Of a stretch of DNA of 64,000 bases, positions 1 through 11,190 are shown piece after piece. Position 1 is the stretch's first letter; each line of letters opens with the position of its first letter. The stretch comes from Heligmosomoides polygyrus polygyrus (lineage: Eukaryota > Nematoda > Chromadorea > Rhabditida > Heligmosomidae): assembly GCA_947396885.1 (NCBI GenBank), contig OX377202.1, positions 32,727,407 through 32,791,406 of the forward strand, written 5' to 3'. Position numbers and translations under genes: made by a program. The notes below the pieces were generated by a model. The model saw only the letters and a list, made by a program, of their open reading frames with translations. It did no database searches and was not told the origin of the DNA.

Positions 1-598
1 AAATTGCCTCCACGATATATCAAACGGCTGCCGTGGAAGAAGTAGAGAAGGCGTCCTAGGCAGGTATTGATTAATGCCATCCATAATCCCTTACTATGCA
101 CAATCGTGTTTAACAGTACACAATTTTATATGTGCAAATTTACGTGACCATACAAAAAAGTATGTGCAGTCATCATAATGGTCGAGAGAGAAGGATGGAC
201 GGGGATGCAGTCATGGCAATCTTGTAAGCGAGTGCTTCCAAGATTGGTCAGTTCAGAGGTAGGAGTCAAACACAGATTTACGGGGATAACAATCGCGCAA
301 GGTCATCAAATTCACATTTTTGTCACTAATACCTCGTTTAGTGTGCGCGGTAGCGCAATCGTAGGAGGCGCCGGCTGTCGCCTTCCAAGTTCTTAATTCG
401 GGACAATATGAAAAGCTAATTGAAGGTTGCCTCCAGAGAAGCAGCGGATCTGGTCCGCCCCTGTACACACTAGTAGAAGCGTTCTTACTTAAAAAAGTTC
501 ATAAATGTTGGTTTTATTCCTGCGTAAAGGCGATTATTTGTCTCACTGTTGGTAGTCGTTATTCTTTAGAGCTTAATCTGGTTCTCCCGTTTATGTAG
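1..598. other. No gene recognised; repeat piece at the left edge
   Basis: I see no convincing exon here. Bases 1-90 resemble 45575-45660 (shared AAATTGCCTCCACGA start and ATTGATTAA(C/T)GC block), so the left edge is a dispersed repeat. Upstream exons of the ORP gene, including any PH domain, probably lie outside the window. Confidence 0.5.
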
Positions 599-3500
599 GA
601 CACGTTGAGATCTCACCAGTGAACAATGTGAGCTAGAGCCCAGAACGCATTCAGCAATATTTCCCGATTATATTTTCAGACGCGAAAACAGCATCGGCGG
701 ACTCTGCCAGCGATACAGAGCCCGTCAGAGAAAATCAGCTTCGCGGTACGAAACCGCTCACTACTTTTTGTAAAACTTCTACAGCTTTCCACTCCTCGTT
801 TCAGGCGCTTGGGAGAATGATCCTTCAAAGAACCGGCGTGCCAATAACGCACTATGAACCACTGACTGCCCTTCAGGTAAAGATTTAGCTTTATGAATCC
901 ATTAATTCCATATGATGTTGTTTTAGCTGCTCTGCGACGAGCTGAGGTTCTCAGAGTTACTCAACACCGCCTGTAGCAAAGAAGCAGCAGAGGAAAAAAT
1001 GGTCTACGTGAGTTTTGATGGCGCTAAACGGCATTATTGGAAAACCAGATGAATTCTTGACATATGCTTCTGTGGCTGCAATGATCGTGTGTTGTGAGCA
1101 TGTTGTATTCGTATGCAGGACGCGCTAAAACTATTTTTGCCCTAACAAATGTGCGACTTCAGAAGAATCTTCAAATGGGTGTCGAACGTTAGCTAGAGAC
1201 CGCTTGCCACGTAGCACCCCCGTTTGTCGTTAGTCATTCGTTTACTTTCAACTATTGTGGTTGAAATTATCGATGCATCATACACGTATCGTGTCACTTA
1301 TATTGCCTTTTATGGACCCTTTCGTTCCAACTTTGTTTTAGATGAGGATTTTGAGCTTCGAGGTTGCAGATACACAGACCTGTAACCTCGAAGATCAAAA
1401 CAGAGCAAATTTTAACGATGGAACCAGCTCCTATATCAATAGAGCCCAATAGAGCCGCTAATATGACATGATGCGAAACTCTTGCATTGAAGTGGCTCTG
1501 CTGAAGCAGCAGTACCGTAATCGCAGCAAATGGATTGAGTTGAGCACAACTGCTCGGCGGACGGAGCACAGTGTGCGCTTGTTGTGCAAGTGGGGTGTAC
1601 TATACCGACGAGCCACAATGCTGCAGCGCTCCCAGGCAGCTCGACATCGATAGCTCTCTCGATGCTGCACAGCATTCTTGCCGAGGTACCACATGAAAGC
1701 AAGCAAACACAACAAAGGCGATCTTAAAGTCTTTATGGGCTTTTCTTCAAAAGTCCGGAACTTCCTGCTTTCGATCGATATCCATGTGTTGTAAAAAACA
1801 TTCTTGAATCTTCTCTGCAAAAGGTATATAAGCACACACGTTCTTCGTTGGGTTCCAGTGCAATGTCTATTTCACAAGAACATCTTCGAGCTGCCATCTT
1901 TGAGTGGCGCCGCGGCAATGGAGCGTCGGCAGCATCCGCAGTCCGCAACATCAAGAAAGCATTGGGGTGGGCGAAGATACCACCACCATCAACTCTCCGT
2001 CAATCGCTGGTTCGCCCGGTTCGCAGAAAGGATGGACTTCAAAGACAACCTTCTGTCGAAACGCCCCAAAGCAGTGGAAGACTTCCGAAAAGTGCAGAGT
2101 CGATGCATATCTCATGCCTTGACCGATAGCATGTGATTCACTTGCATATCTAGCAAGGAGTCTCTGGAAGACATGGTTACCAGAAATGACAGTTGGATTC
2201 TCTACGACGCCAACGTACACCATGCCGTTTGGCTACCTCAAGGAAAGGAGCCGCCTGCGCAAGCGAAGTCGGACATGCACCTCGAGAAGGTTCGTCTAGG
2301 TTGCTTCTTGGAGTCGAAGGGAATGCTGTACTACGAGCTGCAAAGACACGCGGTCACCGCTGCTGGTTACGCCACTCAGCTCCAGAAACTCGAGGAAGCT
2401 GTTCGGAAAAAGCGGCCGAGACGACTTTCAGTTCACCCTCTTTATGATAACGCCAGAATCCATGCAGCTAAAGCAACTCACCTAAGATCGAGGATCTGGG
2501 CTGGGAGACCGCACCTCATCCGCCATATTCTCCTGACATAGCCCCCTCAGATTACCTCTTGCTCCGCTCCCTAAAGGCTATGGCGAAGAAGAGTACCACA
2601 AAGTTTAAAGACTTAAGCAGGGTGGTTGCCGACTTTTTCGACACCCGTCTTTCAGTTCTGGGAAAAAGGGATCACTGATAGACCTACCCAGTAGGTGAAA
2701 TTACTGTGGAGAATTATAATAGTGACTATATTGTTGATTGATTTGCATTGTATGTCGATTAAAGAAATAAATAAGAAAAATGAAAACCACATCAAGACTC
2801 CGATCAACCAATGTCATCAACTAATTAAACCTCGGAACTCTCCTAAATAGATTGAACCCCTCGGTTGTACTGTTCACGCGAAAACAAACGAGTTCTGCAT
2901 TGCACGTTTTTGGTTTACATACTAAGAAAGAACTTCAGGTTGCCGCTTTCGCAGCATCGCCATACTTAAACTCAACTGGTCGGTATCGGAAGTTCTTCAA
3001 CCCTCTTCTGGGAGAGACGTACGAGTACGAACAGGAGGACTTTAAATTTCATTCAGAACAGGTGCGCGATAATACGTTCTAGAATCAATCATTGTCTGTC
3101 AACCATATGAGACAGGTCTCCCATCATCCAGCAGTCAGTGCCGGTCACGCCACAGGAAATGGGTGGACATGGTTCCAAACGTTCAGTAAGTGAGTGCTGC
3201 TCGGTGTATAAGAAATACTATACCCATATCTTCTAGGTGCCGAGATAACGTGGAATGCCTGGGCACAGAGCTGTGAGTTCATGCCGGAAAGACTAGTTCG
3301 GTTACAACTTACTGGTGACGATTACTCGTGGAATAAGGCATGTATAGGGAGCCATTCCACCTAAATACTCTATTTTTAATAAGCCTTAGGGGTTCATTTC
3401 AGGTCACTACCCATATTGAAAACCTCATGTGCATTCCTGAGCAGCGGAAGTTGTATCACGAAGGCACGATCAAAGTGAAGTGCTCTAACGGTGCTTCTGC

Positions 3501-6220
3501 CTACATTGAAATTAATAAAAACAAGGTATGCGACTTACATGTAATATCCTGAGTAGGCAGATACAGTTAAATCCTCGGTCAGCTTTCTACTCCATAGTCC
3601 TCACCTTGATGAAATAAGTTAAAAGCAGGGAAACGGTAGGCAATGATGACGTTACATGTAGCTCTGGTCACGCGACGATAACGTAGGGTGAGTGGTCATC
3701 GACCGGCGCACTAAATAATGGCGAAATTGAACCGTTTAATGTCCGTCTATCACATCGACTTTGTCGAAAATTAACATATTTTGGCAGTTAATAAAGGATA
3801 ATCAATTGATACACGAACATCTGTTGCGAGAGGCCATGTCTTCTGTTGACACGCCTTCTGAACCAGCCCGCTTGCTGTGCGACGTCATGGAAGCGCGTCG
3901 GACAGACGGACAAATAGATGCGTTCAGAATGCCTACCAACCGTCTACTGGTTGTTCCCTTTCTGGCCCCATCTACTGGTCCCTTCATTATCTCCTACTGC
4001 GCCCTCCCCTTACTGGCCACATGTATTGGTCCCTTCTCAATGCCCCATTTCCTGATCGCTCCTTCTTCGTCCCCCTTACTGCCCCTAACTGGTGCTGCTG
4101 ATCTTCGGCGCTCATGGCACAACGTCCGCGAAACGTTTTCTGAATACGGACTCGTGGTCCCTCATACAGGTTCCATTCTATAGCTCACGCTGGTCCCCTT
4201 CTTACTGATGGTAGGATTATTGGAGAAATAGATGGCGGATTTCACTCTCCAGAAGTGCACTCATTTGAGTATTCAAGGTTTAACGGTTTCCATGTAATTT
4301 ATTCAACACGATGTCTGTGATTAACGAATTCGAATATTGAGAAAAATCTACTTAAATTTGAACATCGATGTAGGTTGTAATCTAATGCTGTTTTAAATCG
4401 CAGTAATTTGATTCTAGTGTCGAATAGTTCTAAAATTCCATATGGAGAATTGACCTGACAAATCTAAGCACTAAGCCTAAGACGTCAAGAATACTGGAAG
4501 TTTGGAAATCGTTTGGAAGACACTGATTGAAATCGAAAACAGACATGTCGGATTCTATGACGTTCCTCGTATATGAACAAGTTATGGCCATTGTGAGGGA
4601 AGTCGAGTGCGCATTTAATATATGCAACGGCTTGAGGGCAGCAGTCGATACGTAAAAATGACATTCATACATATGATTTAAACACATGCCTGTCACCATC
4701 TCGATTGCCACATAGTAATGAGAGAAGAGTAAAGTTTCTGACTCATTTAGGTGTAAATCAAAATATTTTATCTTTCCACCTTCCAACAGCTTGAAAAACG
4801 TACGCGACGATTGGTATCCAGCGTTTGTTCAAAAATGTGTTGGTAAATGAGGACAAAGGGTCTCTTTGAGGATCGCAAAATGCAAAAGTGCGTCGAAGGG
4901 AGCCTCCCCGATTGACCCATCCGTGAGAATCGAGAACACTACCACTACACTGCCATCAGAGCTATAGTAGAGTAGCTGTTTCGCTAATTACGTCTAACTG
5001 CATCATTCTCTGCATCAACATGCCCGACGTGTGGTCGATAACGCTAACTTCGACCGGAATGACCTCGCTTAGGAGATCCATTTCGCGAATTTGATATGCC
5101 TTGCTGCAACCAATGTTCCATGTTCTTTCCCTCCGCGTAGGTCTCTGTTCGAAGTTCCAATTTGAAGGCTTTCCATGGTTATTTCCCGGTGAGGCTCACG
5201 AGATTGGTGCTGATGAAGATTGTGAGTCGTGAAACGCCAGCTGAGACGTCCCCTCAATCTGAAGCCTTCTGCTTTTCATGGGATGATTCGATAACTCGGT
5301 TCTTATCAGCAAGCGCGTAAAGAACAATTTCTAAAATTACGCTTGGTTCATCATTGATCACCGAAGAACTAATACAAGCTGAGAATTGGTGTAAACCTAT
5401 AAATTTCATTCCAATGTTGCGACTTAACCAGTTAGAAAAAGAGACCGCTACAACGTATACCATGAATACACGTCTCTATGGCGCCCAAGAAGCATGATCT
5501 TGCACGATATGTTTTTTCTAGGAGCTCTTCGGCGAAGTAATGAAACCGGGCGGCGGAAGATTTTGCAAGCTAGCAGGTAGATGGGACGAAAACATCTGTA
5601 GGTGAGGAAGGCTCGCTTCCAAGTTGAACTGCTAGAATGCAAGTCCTAGAAGTTCTTGTTACAGCGAAATGAATGACGGTAAGGAAGAACAGCTTCTAGT
5701 GCTGTCAAGGTGGCCGCTTTACCCGGAATACTTTGGATTTTCGGACTTCTCGATGGGTTTAAACGAGCTGTGGCCGGAACAACGCGAAAGTCTTCCGCCG
5801 ACAGACAGCAGACTCAGACCTGATGTAAGACAATTAGAAGATGGAAATTTGGACAAAGCGGTGGCCTACAAACAGGAGTTAGAAAAGGTGGGAAAAAGAC
5901 TCAATCTGAATTTCTGCGATCAAAACTAGTGGGCAAATAATTGATTATGCATGTTTACTGCAAGTTTGCAAGTTTAGTAGCTGCAAGTTTCGTTTCAAGA
6001 AAAGCGGTCCTCTAGAACCAGTATTTAGGCACAACGTGCTCGAGCGATTGATGAAGAAAAGCACAAACCCTTGTGGTTTACACAGAAGGAGGACACTTTC
6101 ACAAATACGAAGATGTTCATCTCGACGGGAAAATACTGGGAAGCGAAAAACGCAAAATTTGAGCAACAGAAGAAAGACAATGCTTTCATTCCAATATTCA
6201 ACGTGTCGATTACCTCTTAG
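599..6220 (+). CDS. Oxysterol-binding protein-related (ORP) lipid-transfer domain, multi-exon gene
   Basis: Exons with agreeing phases: 680-745, 805-876, 927-1007, 2939-3061, 3116-3185, 3237-3337, 3403-3525, 5522-5601, 5665-5887 and 6029-6220 (stop TAG); a 29-nt exon at 599-627 is tentative. Together they encode most of an OSBP-related domain, which in known ORPs moves sterol or phosphoinositide between membranes. Visible landmarks in order are [21 protein letters not shown], the family signature EQVSHHP (split across an intron), [30 protein letters not shown] and a C-terminal PLWF...GKYWEAK block. The pattern is closest to OSBP/ORP4-type proteins by eye. About ten residues between exons 3403-3525 and 5522-5601 appear to be missing, so a tiny exon remains unfound. 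N-terminal PH/ankyrin parts are not in view. No stop or frameshift occurs in the recognised exons, so the gene looks functional despite a transposon in its 1.9-kb intron. Confidence 0.88.
1804..2700 (+). mobile_element. Degenerate mariner transposon in an ORP intron
   Basis: Pieces of a mariner transposase occur in several frames: an N-terminal helix-turn-helix start ([18 protein letters not shown]), then [18 protein letters not shown], then the catalytic part with [21 protein letters not shown]...[23 protein letters not shown] and [14 protein letters not shown]. Frameshifts and stops break it, so it is dead. No clear terminal inverted repeats are left. It lies between ORP exons 927-1007 and 2939-3061 in the same orientation as the gene. 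Confidence 0.85.
3940..4205. repeat. ACTGGTCCC-type degenerate repeat in an ORP intron
   Basis: The words TACTGGTTGTTCCC, CTACTGGTCCCTTC, TACTGGCCAC and TATTGGTCCCTTC recur every 15-40 bases in a pyrimidine-rich stretch. The same vocabulary forms longer arrays at 61790-62470 and 63265-63375. Reading frames through it are by-products of the repeat. Confidence 0.65.
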
Positions 6221-6226
6221 AATAAA
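6221..6226 (+). terminator. Polyadenylation signal AATAAA of the ORP gene
   Basis: AATAAA follows the TAG stop codon directly with no spacer. If used, the 3' UTR would be only about 10-25 nt. No better signal is obvious in the next 100 bases before the Penelope-like element begins. Confidence 0.5.
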
Positions 6227-6976
6227 ATCTATTAATCCTTAAACGCTGATGGTCGGACTCATTATGGCATGCATTCAGGGGATAAAATGTCATGTCTCAT
6301 TAAGAACATTATGCACGATTATTCTTTGGAGTGTGCACTTGATCAATACAACACCACATCATTGCTGAAGTTTCGGATTAACAAAATCATACGTTTTTCC
6401 TGATGAGCGGTTGAAAATGATGAGAGACTGAAATCGCGAAGCTCTTCGCAAGTGAGAGCAAGAGCATCATATAGACTAAAGGAAGGGATACAGAATGCTG
6501 GCAGCGTTGTACTCCAAAAGACTCCAAAAGTCGAGTCGAGGTCGAAAAATTTTTTCGCCCAAACATCGCCCAGTACTGTTATTTTTGATGCTGAGCACGA
6601 AAACAGTATCCATTTTTGAAAAGTTGCCATGTCCGACTTTCTATGAACCTCGGCATGATGTCGAAATCGTAATAGTTCTTCCTTGAACTCTAGGCGAGGT
6701 TGGTAACAGCGTTTTTTGGGCTTACGATTCGGCGAGATCGCCTTCAGAGCCTGAAAGGAAACAAACCTAAGTGTGACCACTCGACCAAGGGTCTCCTCAA
6801 CCCTACTGGATTTTGAGATCAATTAGACGTACACAAGATGAGTAGGAAACAGCATTCGACCTCACCTAACCAAGGATCGCCAGGCGATCAGGGCAGTAGT
6901 GCTCGTGAGGGCACCAACCAAGATCGTACCTGACTAGTAGAATGCTAGCCGGAGGTATGGCCTGAGCTCCCGGGTT

Positions 6977-7176
6977 NNNNNNNNNNNNNNNNNNNNNNNN
7001 NNNNNNNNNNNNNNNNNNNNNNNNNNNNNNNNNNNNNNNNNNNNNNNNNNNNNNNNNNNNNNNNNNNNNNNNNNNNNNNNNNNNNNNNNNNNNNNNNNNN
7101 NNNNNNNNNNNNNNNNNNNNNNNNNNNNNNNNNNNNNNNNNNNNNNNNNNNNNNNNNNNNNNNNNNNNNNNNNNNN
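6977..7176. other. Assembly gap (200 N)
   Basis: Exactly 200 unknown bases, probably a placeholder of fixed size. It lies between the two inverted arms of the Penelope-like element, a structure that commonly breaks assemblies. Confidence 0.99.
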
Positions 7177-7277
7177 ATACAGCAGCGGAGGTCTGTAGTG
7201 GTGAGCAAGAGCGCAGGGAATCTATAAAGCTGGCACGCGAAATTACTGCGCAAAGTGGGTACGTAAAGTCGGGGAAT

Positions 7278-7841
7278 TTGCAACGGACCAGACACAACCG
7301 AGAAAATAGACAAGGCACGCCGGAAGCTCTCTCTAGCAGGATCCCTTTCCTAATGCCGTTTATCTCTGATGAGGTCAGCACTGCCATCAGAAAGTGCCTA
7401 AGGATGGGATTAGATAAATCGGTAATTCTTACGGAATTACTGCCCTGTAGCCTGAAATGCCGGCTGGTAAGAAACCGCATGTAAGACCGCTTTTGCGTTA
7501 CCCCTAACTGCGTGGTCTGTCCGATTGGCAGAGGGGGAGATTGCGCCGTTTCCGGGACAGTCTACAGGATCACCTGCCACAGCTGTGGTGAAAAGTATAT
7601 CGGTGAAACCTCTCGTCCACTCCATGTACGCGCTAAAGAACACATGGAGGGCAAGCAAAGGTCGCGAGTTTCCACTGCACTGGGTGGCCACAGGGTCAAC
7701 GCCCACCACGGAGAGGACTTTGATTTCAATTTTGAAATTTTAGCGCGTGGGCCCAAACGTCGGCGCGGAAAGCCCTTGAGGCATTTTGGATACAGGCTAC
7801 TGACCCAAAAATCAACCGGAAGGCGGAGTGCCTATATATAA
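7278..7841 (+). pseudogene. GIY-YIG endonuclease end of a Penelope-like element
   Basis: One frame runs through 7278-7841 and is interrupted once, by TAA at about 7482-7484 just before DRFCVTPNC, where relatives have a Tyr codon. Before the stop lies the linker IPFLMPFISDEVSTAIRK; after it are two Cys pairs (CVVCP, CHSC) and a GIY-YIG nuclease core: TVYRITC, EKYIGETSRPLHVRAKEH with the catalytic Arg, and HHGEDFDF. In autonomous Penelope-like elements this domain nicks target DNA and follows the reverse transcriptase. Here the RT is absent, so the copy cannot move by itself. A single nonsense change suggests a fairly recent insertion. Confidence 0.8.
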
Positions 7842-8066
7842 CCCGTCAGCTCAGGCCATACCTCCGGCTAGCATTCTAGTCAGGGTACAGTCTTCGTTGG
7901 TACCCTCACGAGCGCTATTGCCCTGATCGCCTGGCGATCCTTGGTTAGGTGAGGTCGATTGCTGTCTCCTACTCATCTTGTGTACGTCTAATTGGTCTCA
8001 AAATCCAGTAGGGTTGAGGAGACCCTTGGTCGAGTGGCCACACTTAGGTTTGTTTCCTTTCAGGCT

Positions 8067-8092
8067 CTGAAGAAGGCGATCTCGCCGAAACG
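8067..8092 (+). ncRNA. Hammerhead-ribozyme-like core in the Penelope tail (candidate)
   Basis: CTGAAGA, then A, then GGCG-ATCT-CGCC as a perfect 4-bp hairpin, then GAAACG. This resembles the CUGANGA/stem II/GAAA core of hammerhead ribozymes, which are reported in Penelope-like elements. One extra A after CUGAAGA departs from the strict consensus, and I could not draw stems I and III with confidence. Related copies occur inverted near 6735-6760 (damaged) and 14512-14540. Confidence 0.35.
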
Positions 8093-8165
8093 TAAGCTCA
8101 ATAAACGCTGTTACCAACCTCACCTAGAGTTCAAGGAAGAACTATCACCATTTTTGAAAATTCGG

Positions 8166-9049
8166 CCGACGAGGGTTTTCTTATGTGACAAGTGGTCAAA
8201 AAGATTTAGAAAATGAAAACGGTGTCTGGCCGAGGTCAAAACGCATTCTACATCTACAAAAACGGAAGACAATCCGCAAACCCCTGTCCAGAATTCGAAT
8301 CGTAACCGGTCTTCTGTAAGTCTGCATCGCTATCCACATGCCGTCCCATCGCTGCCTAGCGTGCAGTGAATGACTCACCTGAGTGTACCCTCCAGCCTCC
8401 TTGAGGAAACCTAACAAATTTTCAGATTTCTAACATATAACTAAATATAATTAAAGTCCCATAGCTTTTGCAGGTTCATTTCTGAGCACTACAAGGTTAT
8501 TCAAGATTGTACATAATATCGTGACTCAAACCGGTCTCCTCAAAGTCGAGGAGATGCCAAAATTTTTTTCGCCCAAGCATCGCCCAGTGCTGTTATCTTG
8601 GATGCAGAGCACGAATACATTATCTATTTTTGAAAACTCGGCCGGCCAGGGTGGGTCACTGTGGGTGTCGTTAGTAAGGATAGCGGGGTCATGATCACTG
8701 ATTTCGCATCTCCTCGCCTATGGAAACTATTTAAGCTGCTGACCACGAATCGTCATTCCTTTTTCTATATTTATTATTTATCTAATTATCTTTTTATTTA
8801 TTTTCCTGCATCATATTTGTGTTCAGCGCCTCAATTAGCCTACAAGACGAAGTATGGGCGAAAATTGCTCTCGATCTCCAGAGTCGTGGGAGTACAAGTC
8901 TCTACACCTTCGATTAACAGAGAGAGGTGGGGGGGGGGGGGGAAATAGGCAAAATCGTTGCTACATTGTATCACACAGGTTAAATTAAGGCTATAACGTC
9001 AGTATGGTACACAACGGCATTCAAGATACACTTTACATCGGCAGAGGAG
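8166..9049. repeat. Repeat-rich intergenic stretch, no gene
   Basis: Bases 8555-8650 are a same-strand diverged copy of 6545-6640 (shared CGCCCAA.CATCGCCCAGT and GAGCACGAA words), so this is another piece of the Penelope-associated repeat. A T-rich stretch follows at 8755-8815 and a poly-G run at about 8928-8942. No exon recognised. Confidence 0.5.
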
Positions 9050-9200
9050 CAGTGAGCAAGCCCAACAATGCAGAATCCCACCCCCGGGATGCGAACCCAT
9101 GACCCTCCCCCTGCAAGTCCGCCCCACACCCTCTCGGCCATCAAGTCGCTGCCAACTGGATCGCGACGGCGCATCTCAATGTTCGGCTTTGGTCGCTGTA
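9050..9200 (-). mobile_element. tRNA-derived SINE-like repeat (minus strand)
   Basis: On the minus strand a pol III A-box-like word TGGCCGAGAGGGT (complement of 9128-9140) is followed about 30 nt later by a B-box-like word GGGTTCGCATCCC (complement of 9086-9098). Acceptor-stem pairing is not seen, so a working tRNA is unlikely and a tRNA-derived SINE is more probable. Confidence 0.5.
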
Positions 9201-10765
9201 TTGCTAACAAGCAAATTGTGAGTTCGCTGCAATTCCGCTACTGTTGCAGCCCCAAACCTTTTGCAGGATAGATTCTAACTGCGACATGACGGTTCCAGAC
9301 GTCTGTTTTGCTCTACCGGCCCGCACTGAAGTGATACGGTTTTTTGCAATTTTCGAACTACAGATGACCGCAGGAAATTTGAAAACCACTACGGTGCCTC
9401 TCAGACAACCCCCTACAATCCTCAGTCCTCATCCACATTGAAAATTGCCACGAAACGTTCATTGACCTCCCTTGTTAAGAGGATCGACTGCACGCATTCC
9501 TTGTTCTGAAACTTCGGAAGACCTCACGACCGTGTCCCGGTGAAACTGTGAGATATTTCCCATGCTTAACCTAGTGCTGCTGCCTAACCTCTGAGGTCGT
9601 ACCCTAGTTCACACACTCCTCCCATGCTGTGTATTCTGGTGGTTTTGTTACCTAGGATTGCTATTGGTGTGATTTTGTGTAGTTTAAAGGACGAAGCTAA
9701 CTTTAAATCGAATGTCTCGATTGATTATCACGAAAACTGACTTGAAGGAAGAACCCGTCATACCTATTCCGTCTCATAAAAAAGTGCGATAAGGGTTGCT
9801 TTCGAATAAAGTTTGAGGCAAGGGTACCACATTGCCTTGGTGGTGCTCAAAATGAGTATAGTCATTGCTTGCAGACGTACGGAAATTTATTAAATCAACA
9901 ACTCTGAAATATAATCGAAAACGAAATGAGATATAGAGCAGTATAGAAAAGGTATTGGGGAAATCGAGTTATGTACAGGATGAAGGTAATCAAAACGCAT
10001 GCATAGAAGTGAAGAGTATTGGATGAGATATTGATAAAAACGAAGATCTTTATGAGTAAAAAAGACGAAGGAAAGGTAGAAAAGGATACAAAATATAGGA
10101 ATACTTATGAGTAAGTACAAAAATTAGATGGAAGAGTATATATATAATACAATGAAGGTGCAGAAATGTGTATACACAGAGTGAATATACATCAGCATTA
10201 ATAAAATAAAAACTACAAATACGACTTATTGGTAACAAGCAGGCCATTCGTCGGCTTTGCATCCCTCTTTACATCCCTGTCCGTCAGTTCTGGCTACGAG
10301 ACGTTCCTTCGAATTCATGCCATTTCTCTGCTTACCTTCTCTCGACGTCGCATATCCCTCGGCCTAAGGCGGATCTCGGCCGCTGGGTACCAAAAAAGAA
10401 TAGTAGCAGTTGGTTGAGTATCCTTCTTAAACCTTGGATATATTGCACCTCCTTATGATGAACAAGCAGGGACCTGGTGTTTAAACGGTGCATCTCGTGG
10501 AGGAGGTCGCGATAAGAAGGATGACATTTCATGCCTCTTCCATTTGCTGTAAAATCAATGCAATGGAATGCCTGATTAAAAAGTTCTAAAACACCTGGAT
10601 AAGCTGTGGTAGGCCTCGGCTATATTAGTTGTTCGGAGGATGTCGTGATCCCACTTATTCCGCGTGCCGTCGAGGGAACTACCGAATGTAAATACTCAAA
10701 TACTCCTGCAAATACTCAAGAACATCACAAAACTCTTGGTAGGTAGGTTGATGGTTGCGGACCTG
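9200..10765. other. Intergenic, no gene recognised
   Basis: The stretch 9885-10210 is AT-rich and low in complexity. Short open frames elsewhere show no domain, splice-site chain or codon pattern I can support. Confidence 0.4.
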
Positions 10766-11190
10766 TGTGGAATATACCGGGACCGGTGTATTCTGCAAGT
10801 GTTCGTTAAGAGCATGGGGTGGCAGAATGTATCCAGGGGAGGTTTACGACCTGCTCCTGCGGATATGCCAGCAACGGCCCCAGAGCCGTAAAACCGTACC
10901 GGACGGAGAGTCCGAGGAGCACACGGTAGACACGCCTCCAAGAGAGTCCATAAAAGCCCCCAGTTCTAAGCAACTAGGTTCAGTCTTGGCTTAGCTCTCC
11001 ACTAGTCTCCTCTTTGCTCCTTCTTCTAGATTTATTTGTAACCTTCCGATTTTGCCTTAATAAATTATAGCTCCTTGCTCGTTTCGTTCGCGCATCAGTG
11101 TAATAGTAGCGCTGGATATCGGACCCGATTCCACCTACAGTAATCGGAAAGATTACCACGACGACAGCGAGTCACTAGACCTGTCCGACT
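10766..11190 (-). repeat. LTR, first copy (3' LTR in minus orientation)
   Basis: 425 bp, nearly identical to 11993-12417. Differences noticed include GGTGGCAGAATG versus GGTGGCGGAATG and CCAGTTCTAAG versus CCAGATCTAAG. It contains AATAAA-like words on both strands. Confidence 0.88.

Larger units (their letters stand above)
6343..8165. mobile_element. Penelope-like retroelement with inverted terminal arms
   Basis: A + strand 3' region (GIY-YIG coding part 7278-7841, tail 7842-8150) faces an inverted copy of the tail on the left (about 6660-6976). The arms share CTCCGGCTAGCATTCTAGTC, CCTGATCGCCTGGCGATCC and ACCCTTGGTCGAGTGG blocks. Inverted, 5'-truncated structures are typical of Penelope-like elements. 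The reverse transcriptase that should lie upstream of the endonuclease is not present, apart from what may sit in the 200-N gap between the arms. The left arm carries a short deletion in the GGCTCTGAAGAAGGC block. Confidence 0.75.

Noticed and set aside
178..468. Short open frames at the left edge
   Set aside because: No domain, and they overlap on opposite strands without splice support.
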